Below, in pieces: positions 53,751 to 63,908 of a stretch of DNA of 64,000 bases (position 1 is the stretch's first letter; each line of letters opens with the position of its first letter). Source of the stretch: Sphingomonas adhaesiva. GTDB taxonomy: Bacteria > Pseudomonadota > Alphaproteobacteria > Sphingomonadales > Sphingomonadaceae. A model generated the notes under the pieces. The model searched no databases, had not been told where the DNA came from, and saw only the letters and a program-made list of their open reading frames with translations. The translations under genes and the position numbers were made by a program. The stretch covers positions 62,001 to 126,000 of the forward strand of contig NZ_NWVC01000006.1 in NCBI RefSeq assembly GCF_002374855.1, read 5' to 3'.

Positions 53751-54500
53751 ATGAAGGTCTTGGTGCCGGTCAAGCGCGTGCTTGACTATAACGTGAAGCC
53801 CCGCGTGAAGGCGGATGGGTCCGGCGTGGACCTCGCCAACGTGAAGATGAGCATGAACCCCTTCGACGAAATCGCCGTCGAGGAGGCGATCCGGCTCAAG
53901 GAAAAGGGCATTGTGACCGAGATCGTCGCCGTCTCGATCGGTGAGGCCAAGGCGCAGGAAACGCTGCGCACCGCGCTGGCGATGGGCGCCGACCGCGCGA
54001 TCCTGGTCACCGCGGAGGACAAGGTCGAGCCGCTGGGCGTCGCCAAGATCCTCGCCAAGATCGTCGAGGAGGAACAGCCCTCGCTGGTCATCCTGGGCAA
54101 GCAGGCGATCGACGACGACAACAACCAGACCGGGCAGATGCTGGCGGGGCTGCTCGGCTGGGGCCAGGCGACCTTCGCGTCGAAGGTCGAGCTGACCGCC
54201 GATGCCGCCAAGGTCACCCGCGAAGTGGACGGCGGCCTGGAGACCGACAGCTACAAGCTGCCGGCGATCGTCACCACCGACCTGCGCCTCAACGAGCCGC
54301 GCTACGCCAGCCTTCCGAACATCATGAAGGCCAAGTCCAAGCCGCTCGCGCAGAAGACCGCCGCCGATTACGGCGTCGACGTCACGCCGCGGATCAAGAC
54401 GCTGAAGGTCACCGAACCGGCCAAGCGCCAGGCCGGGATCAAGGTCGCCGATGTCGACGAGCTGGTGAACAAGCTCAAGTCGATGGGCATCGCCAAGTAA
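53751..54500 (+). CDS. etfB: Electron transfer flavoprotein beta subunit
   Basis: A 249-residue ETF beta chain (FixA family). It starts [20 protein letters not shown], with [20 protein letters not shown] and [20 protein letters not shown], and the AMP/subunit motif [20 protein letters not shown] near 119-138. [20 protein letters not shown] is the recognition-loop region. With EtfA it takes electrons from acyl-CoA dehydrogenases to the quinone pool. ATG 53751 has AAGGAG; etfA follows 24 nt downstream. Confidence 0.98.
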   Translation: MKVLVPVKRVLDYNVKPRVKADGSGVDLANVKMSMNPFDEIAVEEAIRLKEKGIVTEIVAVSIGEAKAQETLRTALAMGADRAILVTAEDKVEPLGVAKILAKIVEEEQPSLVILGKQAIDDDNNQTGQMLAGLLGWGQATFASKVELTADAAKVTREVDGGLETDSYKLPAIVTTDLRLNEPRYASLPNIMKAKSKPLAQKTAADYGVDVTPRIKTLKVTEPAKRQAGIKVADVDELVNKLKSMGIAK

Positions 54501-54524
54501 GCGCCGGGCAGAGAGGATAGAGAC

Positions 54525-55454
54525 ATGAAGACTCTCGTTTGGGTCGAACACGACGGCAGCGCCGTCAAGGACGCCACGCTGTCGGCGGTCACCGCCGCGT
54601 CGAAGCTGGGCGAAGTGCACCTGCTGGTCGCCGGTCAGGGTGTCGGCGGCGTCGCCGAGGCGGCGGCGAAGATCGCGGGCGTCGGCAAGGTGCATGTCGC
54701 CGACGACGCGGCCTATGCCCACCAGCTGGCCGAGAATGTCGCGCCGCTGGTCAAGCAGCTGATGGACGGTCACGACGCCTTCGTCGCGCCGGCCACCACC
54801 TCGGGCAAGGCGATCGCGCCGCGCGTCGCGGCGCTGCTCGACGTCATGCAGATCAGCGACATCCTGTCGGTGGAGGGCGAGGACACGTTCACCCGCCCGA
54901 TCTACGCCGGCAACGCCATCGCCACGGTGCAGACGTCGGATGCCAAGAAGGTCATCACCGTTCGCGGCACCGCGTTCGAGAAGGCCGCGGCAGAGGGCGG
55001 ATCGGGCACCGTCGAGGCGGTCGCGACGACCGGCGAGGCCGGCCTGTCGACGTTCGAGGGGCAGGAGATCGCCGAGCTGACCCGCCCCGAGCTGACCAGC
55101 GCGAAGATCATCGTGTCGGGCGGGCGCGCGCTCGGTTCGGGCGAGAAGTTCGTCGAGATCATCGAGCCGCTGGCGGACAAGCTGGGCGCCGGCGTCGGCG
55201 CCAGCCGCGCGGCGGTGGACGCGGGCTATGTCCCCAACGACTATCAGGTCGGCCAGACCGGCAAGATCGTCGCCCCGGAAGTCTATGTCGCGGTCGGCAT
55301 CTCGGGCGCGATCCAGCACCTGGCCGGCATGAAGGACAGCAAGACGATCATCGCGATCAACAAGGACGAAGACGCGCCGATCTTCCAGGTGGCGGACATC
55401 GGCCTGGTCGGCGATCTGTTCAAGATCGTCCCGGAGCTGACCGAAAAGCTGTGA
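54525..55454 (+). CDS. etfA: Electron transfer flavoprotein alpha subunit
   Basis: A 309-residue FAD-carrying ETF alpha chain. [20 protein letters not shown] starts it; the FAD domain at the C-terminus has [40 protein letters not shown] and [20 protein letters not shown], then [20 protein letters not shown]. Same operon as etfB, with GAGAGGATAG before ATG 54525. A terminator at 55490-55523 ends the unit. Confidence 0.98.
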   Translation: MKTLVWVEHDGSAVKDATLSAVTAASKLGEVHLLVAGQGVGGVAEAAAKIAGVGKVHVADDAAYAHQLAENVAPLVKQLMDGHDAFVAPATTSGKAIAPRVAALLDVMQISDILSVEGEDTFTRPIYAGNAIATVQTSDAKKVITVRGTAFEKAAAEGGSGTVEAVATTGEAGLSTFEGQEIAELTRPELTSAKIIVSGGRALGSGEKFVEIIEPLADKLGAGVGASRAAVDAGYVPNDYQVGQTGKIVAPEVYVAVGISGAIQHLAGMKDSKTIIAINKDEDAPIFQVADIGLVGDLFKIVPELTEKL

Positions 55455-55489
55455 CGGCACGGAGCGGGCGCTCCATGACCGAGGTAAAG

Positions 55490-55523
55490 GAGGGCGGCGC
55501 CGACCGGGCGACCGCCCTCTTTT
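55490..55523 (+). terminator. Intrinsic terminator after etfA
   Basis: Stem GAGGGCGG/CCGCCCTC (55490-55497 and 55512-55519), 14-nt loop, then TTTT (55520-55523). Confidence 0.85.
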
Positions 55524-55640
55524 CGTCGGTGGGGGCGATGCATCATCCCGGCGCGGCGACGGGGGTGCTGGCCGCGCCGCTGGCGTGGCTGGGCGTGTGA
55601 AGGGTTGCGCGTGGGCCTCACGCGCCGGATAGGGGCGGGC

Positions 55641-56288
55641 ATGCGCTTCCTCTCCCTTCTGATCCTCCCCCTCTTGGTCGCAACGCCCGCGACCGCGCAG
55701 CGCGCCGACCGGGCGACGCCCGGCTGGGTGCGGGTGCGGATGGAGACCGCCGACGGCCCGATCGTGCTGGCGCTGAACCAGCGGCGCGCGCCGGTCACCA
55801 CCGCCAATTTCCTGCGCTACGTCGATGACGGGCGGTTCGACGGGGTCAGTTTCTATCGCACCGCGCGCAACCGCCGCGCGCCGCAATATGGCTTCATCCA
55901 GTCCGGCATCCGCACCGATGCGCGCCGCTTCCTGGACATGATCCCGCACGAATCGACGAAGAAGACCGGCATCCGCCATCTGGACATGACCATTTCCATG
56001 GCGCGCAAGGGGCCGCCGGGATCGGCGAACGGCAATTTCTTCATCACCGTCGGCGCGATGCCGTCGATGGACTGGTCCCCCGCCGACCCCGGCTATGCCG
56101 CGTTCGGGCGCGTCGTGGGCGGGCAGGCGACCGTGCGCCGCATCCTGGCGGAAAAGACCGGGGGCGGGATGAAGGGGACGTTGATGCTGAAGCCCGTCCG
56201 CGTCGACCGCGTCATCCGGCTGGACGGCACCCCCAAGCCCACCGGCCGCCCGCGCCCGTGGCTGATCGAGCGGCGTACCGAGGGCTGA
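55641..56288 (+). CDS. Exported cyclophilin-type peptidyl-prolyl isomerase
   Basis: A 215-residue periplasmic cyclophilin. Signal: [20 protein letters not shown]. The core has [60 protein letters not shown] and [12 protein letters not shown], then [18 protein letters not shown]. The substrate-site arginine of FHR in classical cyclophilins is in FYRTA, kept; the loop [18 protein letters not shown] is a variant of the usual PGFMIQGGD. ATG 55641 is chosen over an upstream in-frame ATG since it starts the signal peptide. Role: extracytoplasmic protein folding. Confidence 0.92.
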   Translation: MRFLSLLILPLLVATPATAQRADRATPGWVRVRMETADGPIVLALNQRRAPVTTANFLRYVDDGRFDGVSFYRTARNRRAPQYGFIQSGIRTDARRFLDMIPHESTKKTGIRHLDMTISMARKGPPGSANGNFFITVGAMPSMDWSPADPGYAAFGRVVGGQATVRRILAEKTGGGMKGTLMLKPVRVDRVIRLDGTPKPTGRPRPWLIERRTEG

Positions 56289-56351
56289 ACCGGCCGGGCC
56301 GCCGGGCCCGTCCGCCGTCGCCACCCGTTGATGCCGCGAAGGAGACGGATG

Positions 56352-56525
56352 ATGGAACGGCAACCCAACAAGCCCGGCGGCGACGTGCGCGACGACGGCA
56401 CGATCCGCGACGCGGGCGACGAACAGGCGGTGAAAAACCAGGGGCAGGTATCGCCCGAGGATTATCCCAAGAAGGACGGCGGCCGCGCCACCGGCGCCGA
56501 TTCGGCGAGCGGCATTCCGGACTAG
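56352..56525 (+). CDS. 57-residue hydrophilic protein, unknown function
   Basis: A very polar protein without hydrophobic helices: MERQPNKPGGDVRDDGTIRD, then VKNQGQVSPEDYPKKDGGRA and TGADSASGIPD, probably disordered. The ribosome site AAGGAGACGG (56337-56346) is good; ATG 56349 directly before would add one Met. Small Gly/Asp-rich proteins of this sort are common in sphingomonads; no function is assigned. It lies between the exported cyclophilin and ung, on the same strand. Confidence 0.65.
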   Translation: MERQPNKPGGDVRDDGTIRDAGDEQAVKNQGQVSPEDYPKKDGGRATGADSASGIPD

Positions 56526-56582
56526 CCGCCCTCCGCCACCCCCGCATGGACGCGCCCGCGCCGGCGGGATAGGAGGCGCGGC

Positions 56583-57281
56583 ATGGCCGATCCGCGCATC
56601 GACACGAGCTGGCTGGAGCCGCTGCGCCCGACGCTGGACAGCGACGGGATGGCGGCGCTGCGCGATTTCCTGCGTGCCGAAAAGGCGGCGGGCAAGCGCA
56701 TCTTCCCGCATTCCGCCGACTGGTTCCGCGCGCTGGAACTGACCCCATTGCCCGACGTGCGCGTCGTCATCCTGGGGCAGGACCCGTATCACGGGGCGGG
56801 GCAGGCGCATGGGTTGTGCTTTTCCGTTCGGCCGGGGGTGAAGCCGCCGCCCAGCCTCATCAACATCTACAAGGAACTGGCCGACGATTGCGGCGTCACC
56901 CCGCCCGCGCACGGTTTCCTGGAACATTGGGCGCGGCAGGGGGTGCTGCTGCTCAACACCGTGCTGACCGTCGAGGAGGGGCAGGCCGCCTCGCACCGCG
57001 ACCGCGGGTGGGAGGGGTTCACCGACGCAGTGATCCGGCTGGTCGCGGCGAAGGAAGAGCCGGTCGTCTTCCTGTTGTGGGGTAGCCATGCGCAGAAGAA
57101 GGCCGCGTTCGTGAAGGACGTGGGCCGGGGCGGGCATCATCTGGTGCTGACCGCGCCGCACCCCTCGCCGCTGTCGGCGTACAAGGGCTGGTTCGGATCG
57201 CGGCATTTCAGCCGCGCCAATGCGTTCCTGGCCGAGCACGGCCGGGGGACGATCGACTGGGCGCTGCCCGCGACGGTGTGA
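56583..57281 (+). CDS. ung: Uracil-DNA glycosylase
   Basis: A 232-residue family-1 UDG that removes uracil from DNA at the start of base-excision repair. The water-activating motif is [20 protein letters not shown] (catalytic Asp in GQDPYH near residue 67), with [20 protein letters not shown] and the C-terminal DNA-intercalation loop [20 protein letters not shown]. Length and motifs are complete. ATG 56583 follows GGAGGCGCGGC. Confidence 0.97.
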   Translation: MADPRIDTSWLEPLRPTLDSDGMAALRDFLRAEKAAGKRIFPHSADWFRALELTPLPDVRVVILGQDPYHGAGQAHGLCFSVRPGVKPPPSLINIYKELADDCGVTPPAHGFLEHWARQGVLLLNTVLTVEEGQAASHRDRGWEGFTDAVIRLVAAKEEPVVFLLWGSHAQKKAAFVKDVGRGGHHLVLTAPHPSPLSAYKGWFGSRHFSRANAFLAEHGRGTIDWALPATV

Positions 57282-57305
57282 GCGCCGAGGGTTCGCGCGC
57301 GCGGG

Positions 57306-57324
57306 CCAATGTTGCGAATGTTGA
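57306..57324 (-). repeat. Direct-repeat motif TCAACATTnnCAACATT, copy 3
   Basis: Minus strand TCAACATTCGCAACATTGG, 25-43 nt after the ung stop, in the gap between convergent ung and HTH genes. Identical over 17 nt to copy 1 (31484). Confidence 0.6.
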
Positions 57325-57439
57325 CCCGCCGGCGCGGATCGCGGGCGGACGCGGCGGCAAGGCGACGCCGAGGCGCCCGCGACGCGACACCCACGCGCCA
57401 TGCCGGCGACCGTTGCGCGACCACGATGCGCCCCTCGGG

Positions 57440-57721
57440 TCACGGGCGGGCGGAAGGGGTGACGGGCGTGGCGGGGGCGGGAGCGTCGCCGCGCCCGAGC
57501 GGATCGGCCAGCCGGCGGCGGTGATCGGCGAGCACCCGGTCCCACATCTGCACGAACGGCGTCCCCGCCAGCCGCACGCGCAGCCGATGCGCGCTGGACC
57601 GCGACATCCCCGCGGCGCGCGCGGCCTGCGCGATACTGCCGCTGTCATGCAGCGCGGCGAGGAAGATGCGCTGGCGGGCCGGGGTCCAGCGGGCGCGGGC
57701 GGGGGGTGGTGCGTCGGTCAT
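57440..57721 (-). CDS. Small helix-turn-helix protein, unknown function
   Basis: A 93-residue protein with one HTH: RIFLAALHDSGSIAQAARAA then GMSRSSAHRLRVRLAGTPFV (about residues 18-57), similar to terminase-small-subunit or transposase-like DNA-binding HTHs in sphingomonads. The N-terminus is MTDAPPPARARWTPARQR and the C-terminus is a disordered DAPAPATPVTPSARP. Its start is 88 nt from the yefM start on the opposite strand. No function can be assigned; the HTH suggests DNA binding. Confidence 0.7.
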   Translation of the reverse strand: MTDAPPPARARWTPARQRIFLAALHDSGSIAQAARAAGMSRSSAHRLRVRLAGTPFVQMWDRVLADHRRRLADPLGRGDAPAPATPVTPSARP

Positions 57722-57773
57722 GGCCGAGACGGGAGCGGATGTTGGAGGGTGTAGGACAGGGCGGGCGCCGCCG

Positions 57774-57799
57774 TTGACATTGTACGAATAGCTGTACAA
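57774..57799 (+). promoter_or_regulatory. yefM-yoeB promoter with palindromic operator
   Basis: A -35 TTGACA at 57774-57779 is followed directly by the palindrome TTGTAC-8 nt-GTACAA (57780-57785 and 57794-57799). TGTACA cores are the known recognition element of YefM-type antitoxins, so autorepression by YefM-YoeB is expected. The start codon at 57809 is only 9 nt past the operator, so the leader would be very short. Confidence 0.7.
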
Positions 57800-57808
57800 A
57801 CTTTTGCT

Positions 57809-58054
57809 ATGGACGCCGTCAGCTATTCCGAAGCGCGCGAGAATCTGAAGGCAATGATCGACAAGGTCGTCGCCGACCGCGCGCCATTGGCGATCACCCG
57901 CCAGCGGGGAGAAGGCGCCGTGTTGATCTCCGCCAGTGAATGGGCGTCGATCGAAGAGACGCTGCACCTGCTGCGCTCGCCCAAGAATGCCCAGCGCCTG
58001 CTGGACGCGGTGCGCGGGTTCGAGGCGGGCGACGACGGCGTGCCCTTTTCGTGA
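57809..58054 (+). CDS. yefM: YefM/Phd-family antitoxin
   Basis: An 81-residue antitoxin. The N-terminal DNA-binding domain MDAVSYSEARENLKAMIDKV, then APLAITRQRGEGAVLISASE, and the C-terminal toxin-binding tail with EETLHLLRSPKNAQRLLDAV. It neutralises YoeB by direct binding and represses the operon with it. It overlaps yoeB by 4 nt (GTGA), coupling translation. Confidence 0.93.
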   Translation: MDAVSYSEARENLKAMIDKVVADRAPLAITRQRGEGAVLISASEWASIEETLHLLRSPKNAQRLLDAVRGFEAGDDGVPFS

Positions 58055-58317
58055 GAGTGATGTTCTGGCCGACGGCGTGGGACGATGATCGCCATTGGCA
58101 GGAGCATGACGGCAAGATCGCGGAGAAGATCAACGGCCTGGTCGAGGAATGCCGCCGTCACCCGTTTAAGGGGACCGGCAAGCCCGAGCCGCTGGGTGGC
58201 AACCTGTCAGGCTGGTGGTCGCGCCGAATCAGCCATGAGCATCGGCTGGTGTACCGGGTGGCGGGCAGCGGCGAAGAGCAGGTGTTGCAGGTGGCGCAGT
58301 GCTGGTATCATTATTGA
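58051..58317 (+). CDS. yoeB: YoeB-family ribosome-dependent mRNA interferase toxin
   Basis: An 88-residue RelE-superfamily toxin. It has FWPTAWDDDRHWQEHDGKIA, then PFKGTGKPEPLGGNLSGWWS and SRRISHEHRLVYRVAG, and it ends QCWYHY, matching the catalytic C-terminus of YoeB. The Glu of GKPEPL, the Arg of EHRLVYR and the terminal His are the expected catalytic residues and are all present, so it looks active. It cuts mRNA in the ribosomal A site when YefM is degraded. GTG 58051 is the likely start; ATG 58060 is an alternative. Followed by a 12-bp stem-loop. Confidence 0.93.
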   Translation: MRVMFWPTAWDDDRHWQEHDGKIAEKINGLVEECRRHPFKGTGKPEPLGGNLSGWWSRRISHEHRLVYRVAGSGEEQVLQVAQCWYHY

Positions 58318-58349
58318 GCCGACGTCATACGACGTCGGCTCAAGATTTT
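58315..58349 (+). terminator. Terminator-like hairpin between yoeB and a convergent small ORF
   Basis: A perfect 12-bp stem TGAGCCGACGTC/GACGTCGGCTCA (58315-58326 and 58331-58342), loop ATAC, then AGATTTT on the plus strand. The stem begins at the yoeB stop codon. Confidence 0.8.
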
Positions 58350-58485
58350 ACTTGTCCTCGTTATCGTCGACAGGGATGCGAAATGCTTGCCCGTTTGGCT
58401 TGCAAATCCGCTTCCCGTTCCGAAGCGTGATGCACTGACGGAAGATATACGTCTTGCCGTCGTCACGCATTGCCTGATCGGCCAT
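58348..58485 (-). CDS. 45-residue orphan protein
   Basis: From ATG 58485: MADQAMRDDGKTYIFRQCIT, then LRNGKRICKPNGQAFRIPVD and DNEDK. A GGAGACGTTCC ribosome site precedes it. Two cysteines (Cys 18 and Cys 27) and a RNGKRICKPNGQAF stretch suggest a small folded or metal-binding peptide. Base composition is clearly less GC-rich than the surrounding genes. It converges on yoeB across the 58315 hairpin. Unrecognised; possibly horizontally acquired. Confidence 0.5.
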   Translation of the reverse strand: MADQAMRDDGKTYIFRQCITLRNGKRICKPNGQAFRIPVDDNEDK

Positions 58486-58790
58486 GGAACGTCTCCGTGA
58501 TTGGATTGGGGTTGACCCAAGCGTCGGAGCATGCGATTCTCAGTATTCCACTACAGAGGTTTCGCGTCGCATCGACGTTGAGCCATTGGGAGGGCTGGCC
58601 GAAAGGTCGGCCCTCTTCGCCTCTCCGGCATTGCCGGGTTTCCATGTTGAGTTCCTGGGTACTCCTTCAGCGTTTGATAGCCCGACTCATACATACAGCA
58701 CGAAGCACTCACGTCAACACTCTTTTAAGCCCAAATCTTGCAAAGTGTGACTTTTAGTCCTTATTAGAGATTGGCTGCGAGGAATTGATC
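58486..58790. other. Non-coding, AT-richer gap between two orphan genes
   Basis: No convincing gene is seen. A wobble-paired hairpin with GAAA tetraloop lies at 58590-58615 (GAGGGCTGGCC then GGTCGGCCCTC). Rightward frames here lack ribosome sites and overlap the start of the 45-residue ORF. The segment probably carries promoters for both neighbours. TTATTAGAGATTGG near 58771-58784 is AT-rich and could hold a -10 region for the gene at 58791. Confidence 0.5.
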
Positions 58791-59243
58791 ATGGATGAGC
58801 TTCTGCGCCAAGCATATGAACGCCGGGAGAGACTCCGTCAGGAACTCAAGCTGGTGGAAAATCTCATTGCGGATTATCTACGGCTCGAGGCTCACACTCT
58901 CAATCGCGCAAAGCACGCTAATTATGAGCTGTCCTTAGAAGCTCCTGAGTCCACGCGTCACCGCTTGACGGGCGCAGAGCTCAAAAACGTGATGGAGGCG
59001 GCGGAAGCGGTTATCGCCGAGGCGGGCAAACCGCTATCGCGCAGTGAGCTGATGGATCGGCTTGAACGCCGAGGATTTCACTTTCCAGGCACCGACAAAA
59101 CCAAGGTTTTTGGCACAAACCTTTGGCGTTCAAAGCGCTTCTTGAACTTGAAGGGAATAGGATATTGGCCGAAAGGGGTTCCCCTTCCGGCCAAATATCA
59201 ATCCGTTGAAAAGCGGCATTCGATGCTGTCTGACTCGGACTAA
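58791..59243 (+). CDS. Winged-helix (HARE-HTH-like) protein with N-terminal coiled coil
   Basis: A 150-residue protein. N-terminal coiled-coil-like helix MDELLRQAYERRERLRQELK through LVENLIADYLRLE (about 1-35), then a compact winged-helix segment: LTGAELKNVMEAAEAVIAEA, GKPLSRSELMDRLERRGFHF and VFGTNLWRSKRFLNLKGIGY. The pattern (KPLSRSELMDRL...LWRSKRFLNLKG.GYW) resembles HARE-HTH/winged-helix modules of DNA-binding and restriction proteins. Codon use is AT-richer than neighbours, suggesting transfer. ATG 58791 follows GAGGAATTGATC. It ends 10 nt from the convergent thiC end. Confidence 0.65.
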   Translation: MDELLRQAYERRERLRQELKLVENLIADYLRLEAHTLNRAKHANYELSLEAPESTRHRLTGAELKNVMEAAEAVIAEAGKPLSRSELMDRLERRGFHFPGTDKTKVFGTNLWRSKRFLNLKGIGYWPKGVPLPAKYQSVEKRHSMLSDSD

Positions 59244-59253
59244 TTGAACACCG

Positions 59254-61265
<2,012 letters not shown>

Positions 61266-61307
61266 CAGCATAGCGCCCCCGGGGGAGAAGGGAAGGGCCG
61301 CGTCCGA

Positions 61308-62342
61308 TCAGGCGGTCGCGCCGCTGGTGCGCAATGCCTCGATCGAATTGTTGGTGCCGGCCGGGAAGAAGCCGCCGCCGATCCCGGCGTCGCGGCGCAG
61401 GTAGACGATGTTGTGCACCTGCGCGGTCGAGCGGCTGTAGGCGATGCCGTTGCCGTCCGCCGCGCTGATGTTCGACGCGCCGGTCGGGTTGCCGCTGGCA
61501 TCGACCACCGCGATCCCGGCATCGCGCGTGCCGGTGCCGTCCAGCGTGTCGCGCGCGGCGGCGATCTTGTTCGCGGCCAGCTGCGCCGTGGTGCCGCGCG
61601 CGAACAATTCGCTGCGGATCAGCCCGGCGTGATACGCCTCCGCCGCCAGGATACCGGTCGCCGCCTCCAGATAGGTCGCGCTGGTGATCAGCGGCGAGGC
61701 GCCCTTGTACGCGGTGACGCCGACATCCTCGAACAGGAACGCGGCCAGCAGGAAATTCTGTTCGTTGGCATAAGGGTCGAACGTCTCGTTCGCGCCGACC
61801 AGCCCGGCGGCGCGCGCCGCGGCGGTGAAGGCGCCGTTGGCGCCGCCGTCGATGTTGATCGCGGGCTGGTTGATGAGCAGCGCCGCGCCCCCCGCGGTGG
61901 TGATCGCGCTGCGCAATGCGGTGACGTGCGCGATTTCGTCATAGGCGATCTCGCGCGCCAGTTCGGCCAGCGTGCCGGTCAGCCCGACGCTGCGCCCGCC
62001 GGTCACCGCGCCGCGCGTGCCGACGCTGCCGGTCAGGCTGGCATCGGGCAGCGGGCGGCCGAGCACCGCGATCGAATAGAATTGCGCTTCGAGATATTCG
62101 AGGTTCAGCGCCAGCTGCAGGATGCCGATGTCGGTGGCGACGCCGGTGCTGGTCGCGGTGGGCGAGGGCGACGGGGTGGGCGACGGGCTGGTGCTGTCGT
62201 TGTTGCTGCCGCCGCACGCGGACAGCAGCGCCAGGCTGCCGGCCACCGCGGTGGAGCCGGCGGCCAGCTTGATGAAGCGGCGCCGCTCTGCCCGCCGCTG
62301 GTTGGCGAGGTCGAGGGCGGCGAAGACGGAATCCTTGATCAT
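61308..62342 (-). CDS. Tat-exported ferritin-like (Ferritin_2) protein, paralogue 1
   Basis: A 344-residue exported protein. The N-terminal RRRFIKLAAGSTAVAGSLAL resembles a Tat signal (twin Arg, then a hydrophobic core) ending at a lipobox-like LLSACGG, so it may be a Tat lipoprotein. A low-complexity linker (SPSPTPSPSPTA) follows, then a ferritin-like four-helix part from DIGILQLALNLEYLEAQFYS, with EIAYDEIAHVTALRSAI and EAYHAGLIRSELFA carrying Glu/His residues in helix positions, as in the ferritin-like fold. It is a paralogue of the next gene. Function unknown (stress or desiccation-related in some families). Confidence 0.82.
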   Translation of the reverse strand: MIKDSVFAALDLANQRRAERRRFIKLAAGSTAVAGSLALLSACGGSNNDSTSPSPTPSPSPTATSTGVATDIGILQLALNLEYLEAQFYSIAVLGRPLPDASLTGSVGTRGAVTGGRSVGLTGTLAELAREIAYDEIAHVTALRSAITTAGGAALLINQPAINIDGGANGAFTAAARAAGLVGANETFDPYANEQNFLLAAFLFEDVGVTAYKGASPLITSATYLEAATGILAAEAYHAGLIRSELFARGTTAQLAANKIAAARDTLDGTGTRDAGIAVVDASGNPTGASNISAADGNGIAYSRSTAQVHNIVYLRRDAGIGGGFFPAGTNNSIEALRTSGATA

Positions 62343-62400
62343 GACGGCATGTCCCTGATGGGAAGGGGAAAGACGGGGGTGGGCGAGGCGCGGGGGCGCG

Positions 62401-63456
62401 TCAGCTCGATGCCGCGCTCGTCTTCGCCGTTCCGTTGACCCCGCTGGGGAAGAAGCCGCCCGACGTCACCGCCGCGGCGTTGAGATAGACGATGTTGAGC
62501 ACCTGCGTCGGCGTGCGGCTGAACGTGATGCCGTTGCTGTTGGTGGGCACGATGTTCGCACGGTCGCCGTCGGGGGTGGACACCTTCGCCACGCCCTGAT
62601 CGTCGTTGGGGGCGATGCCGCGGATCAGATCCTCCGCCGGCGCGCCGTCCAGCGCGTCGCGCGCGGCGGCGATCCCGGTCGTCCACGGGATCAGCACCGC
62701 GTTCGACTGCCCGCGGCGGTACAGCAGGGTGCGGATCGTTGCGGCGTGATAGGCGTGGGTCGCCATGATCCCGGCCGCCGCCTCCAGAAAGGTCTTGTTG
62801 AAGATCAGCGGCGCCGCGCCCTTGTAGGCGGTGACCGCGACATCCTTGAACAGGAAGGCGCCGATCAGGAAATTGTCGACCGAGGCGTAGGGGTCGAACG
62901 TGTCGGTGGCGCCGGCGATGATCCCGGCACGGCGCGCCGCGACGCTGAACGCGCTGTTCGCGCCGACCGACAGGTCGATCGCGGGCTGCGCGATCACCGC
63001 GCTGCTGGGCAGCTGGCCGCGCAGGAAGCGCACCTGCGCCAGCGAATCGGCGGCGATCTCGCGGGCATAGGCCTGGATCACGGTTTCGGTGCCGAACGAC
63101 ACCGCGCGCCCGCCGCTCGCCGCGCCGGCGGCGCCGGTGCCGCTGATGTCGGCGGCGGCCAGCGCGCCGTTGCCGACCGCATAGGCATAATAATTCGCCT
63201 GCAGATATTCGAGGTTCAGCGCGAAGTTGAGGATGTCGACGTCGCTCAGCCCCGGCGTCGGCGTGCCGGTGGGCGAGGGAGAAGGCGACGGCGAGGGGGA
63301 AGGAGACGGCGTCGGCGTCGTCTGCGCCACCGCACGGCCGGCCAGCGTCGCCGCCGCCAGCCCGGTGCCCAGCGCGCCGGTGAAGAAGGACCGCCGGGAC
63401 GCGCGGCGCGGTTCGGGCGCGGACGGCGCCTCCATCTGATGCTCGCTATCCGTCAT
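62401..63456 (-). CDS. Tat-exported ferritin-like (Ferritin_2) protein, paralogue 2
   Basis: A 351-residue paralogue of its neighbour. Signal region: EPRRASRRSFFTGALGTGLA then AATLAGRAVAQ, a twin-arginine Tat signal with SRRSFF. A longer (SP)n linker (PSPSPSPSPSPSPTGTPTP) precedes DVDILNFALNLEYLQANYYA. Helix residues partly differ: DSLAQVRFLRGQLPSS replaces the neighbour's DEIAHVTALRS, so one Glu/His pair of the metal site is missing here, while ATHAYHAATIRTLLYRRG keeps His. The gene ends 58 nt before paralogue 1, so both are likely in one transcript. Confidence 0.82.
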   Translation of the reverse strand: MTDSEHQMEAPSAPEPRRASRRSFFTGALGTGLAAATLAGRAVAQTTPTPSPSPSPSPSPSPTGTPTPGLSDVDILNFALNLEYLQANYYAYAVGNGALAAADISGTGAAGAASGGRAVSFGTETVIQAYAREIAADSLAQVRFLRGQLPSSAVIAQPAIDLSVGANSAFSVAARRAGIIAGATDTFDPYASVDNFLIGAFLFKDVAVTAYKGAAPLIFNKTFLEAAAGIMATHAYHAATIRTLLYRRGQSNAVLIPWTTGIAAARDALDGAPAEDLIRGIAPNDDQGVAKVSTPDGDRANIVPTNSNGITFSRTPTQVLNIVYLNAAAVTSGGFFPSGVNGTAKTSAASS

Positions 63457-63908
63457 CGCAGACCCTTTCTCACTCTTACTGGCCAAGGCAACGCACCCCT
63501 AACGCGTGCGATACGGCAGGGCGAGGGGCATATTGACCCGCGCGCCGCAGGGAAACGCCCAAACGGCGAAAAGGGGGCGGGGTGTGGGGCGGCGTGTCGC
63601 CAGTGGCCGTCCCGGAATGCCGTGCGCGTTGACGGTTTCGGGAATGGGCAATTCGGGCAGGATTTTGGGATGTCGTGGCGGAGGGGCTGATCGGCGACGT
63701 GCGTGGCCGTTGCCTGTGTGTCGGCATCGGTTGCTGATCGGGACGGTAGGTGTCGACCAACTTACGTCGTTCAGCGGCCGGGACGTGAACAGCCGCTCAG
63801 GCTGAAACTTGCCGTTTGCCGCAGGGAAACCGGCTTGGCGCGAAGTTGAAGTCTTCACTTAAGGTCTTGCCAACGGAGGTCGAAACGGACCTGCGTCTGA
63901 CATAATCG
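63457..63908. other. Gap without a credible gene
   Basis: A 452-nt stretch between the second ferritin-like gene and a gene fragment. It should contain the ferritin-gene promoter near its left end. Frames in it lack ribosome sites and family features. GC content is lower towards the right end. I see no tRNA, terminator with T-run, or repeat shared with the rest of the window. Confidence 0.5.

Noticed and set aside
55475..55600. 41-codon ORF after etfA
   Set aside because: It covers the etfA terminator stem-loop; the apparent ribosome site and coding is coincidental and the peptide has no features.
52206..57545. A 1779-codon leftward open frame, the longest in the window
   Set aside because: It is antisense to sucC, etfB, etfA, a cyclophilin and ung, all of which have clear families and ribosome sites. 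The translation is low-complexity and Arg/Asp/Val-rich, as expected for an antisense frame in high-GC DNA.
63270..63325. GA-rich low-complexity tract as possible regulatory repeat
   Set aside because: It encodes the Ser-Pro linker of the ferritin-like protein and is explained by that.
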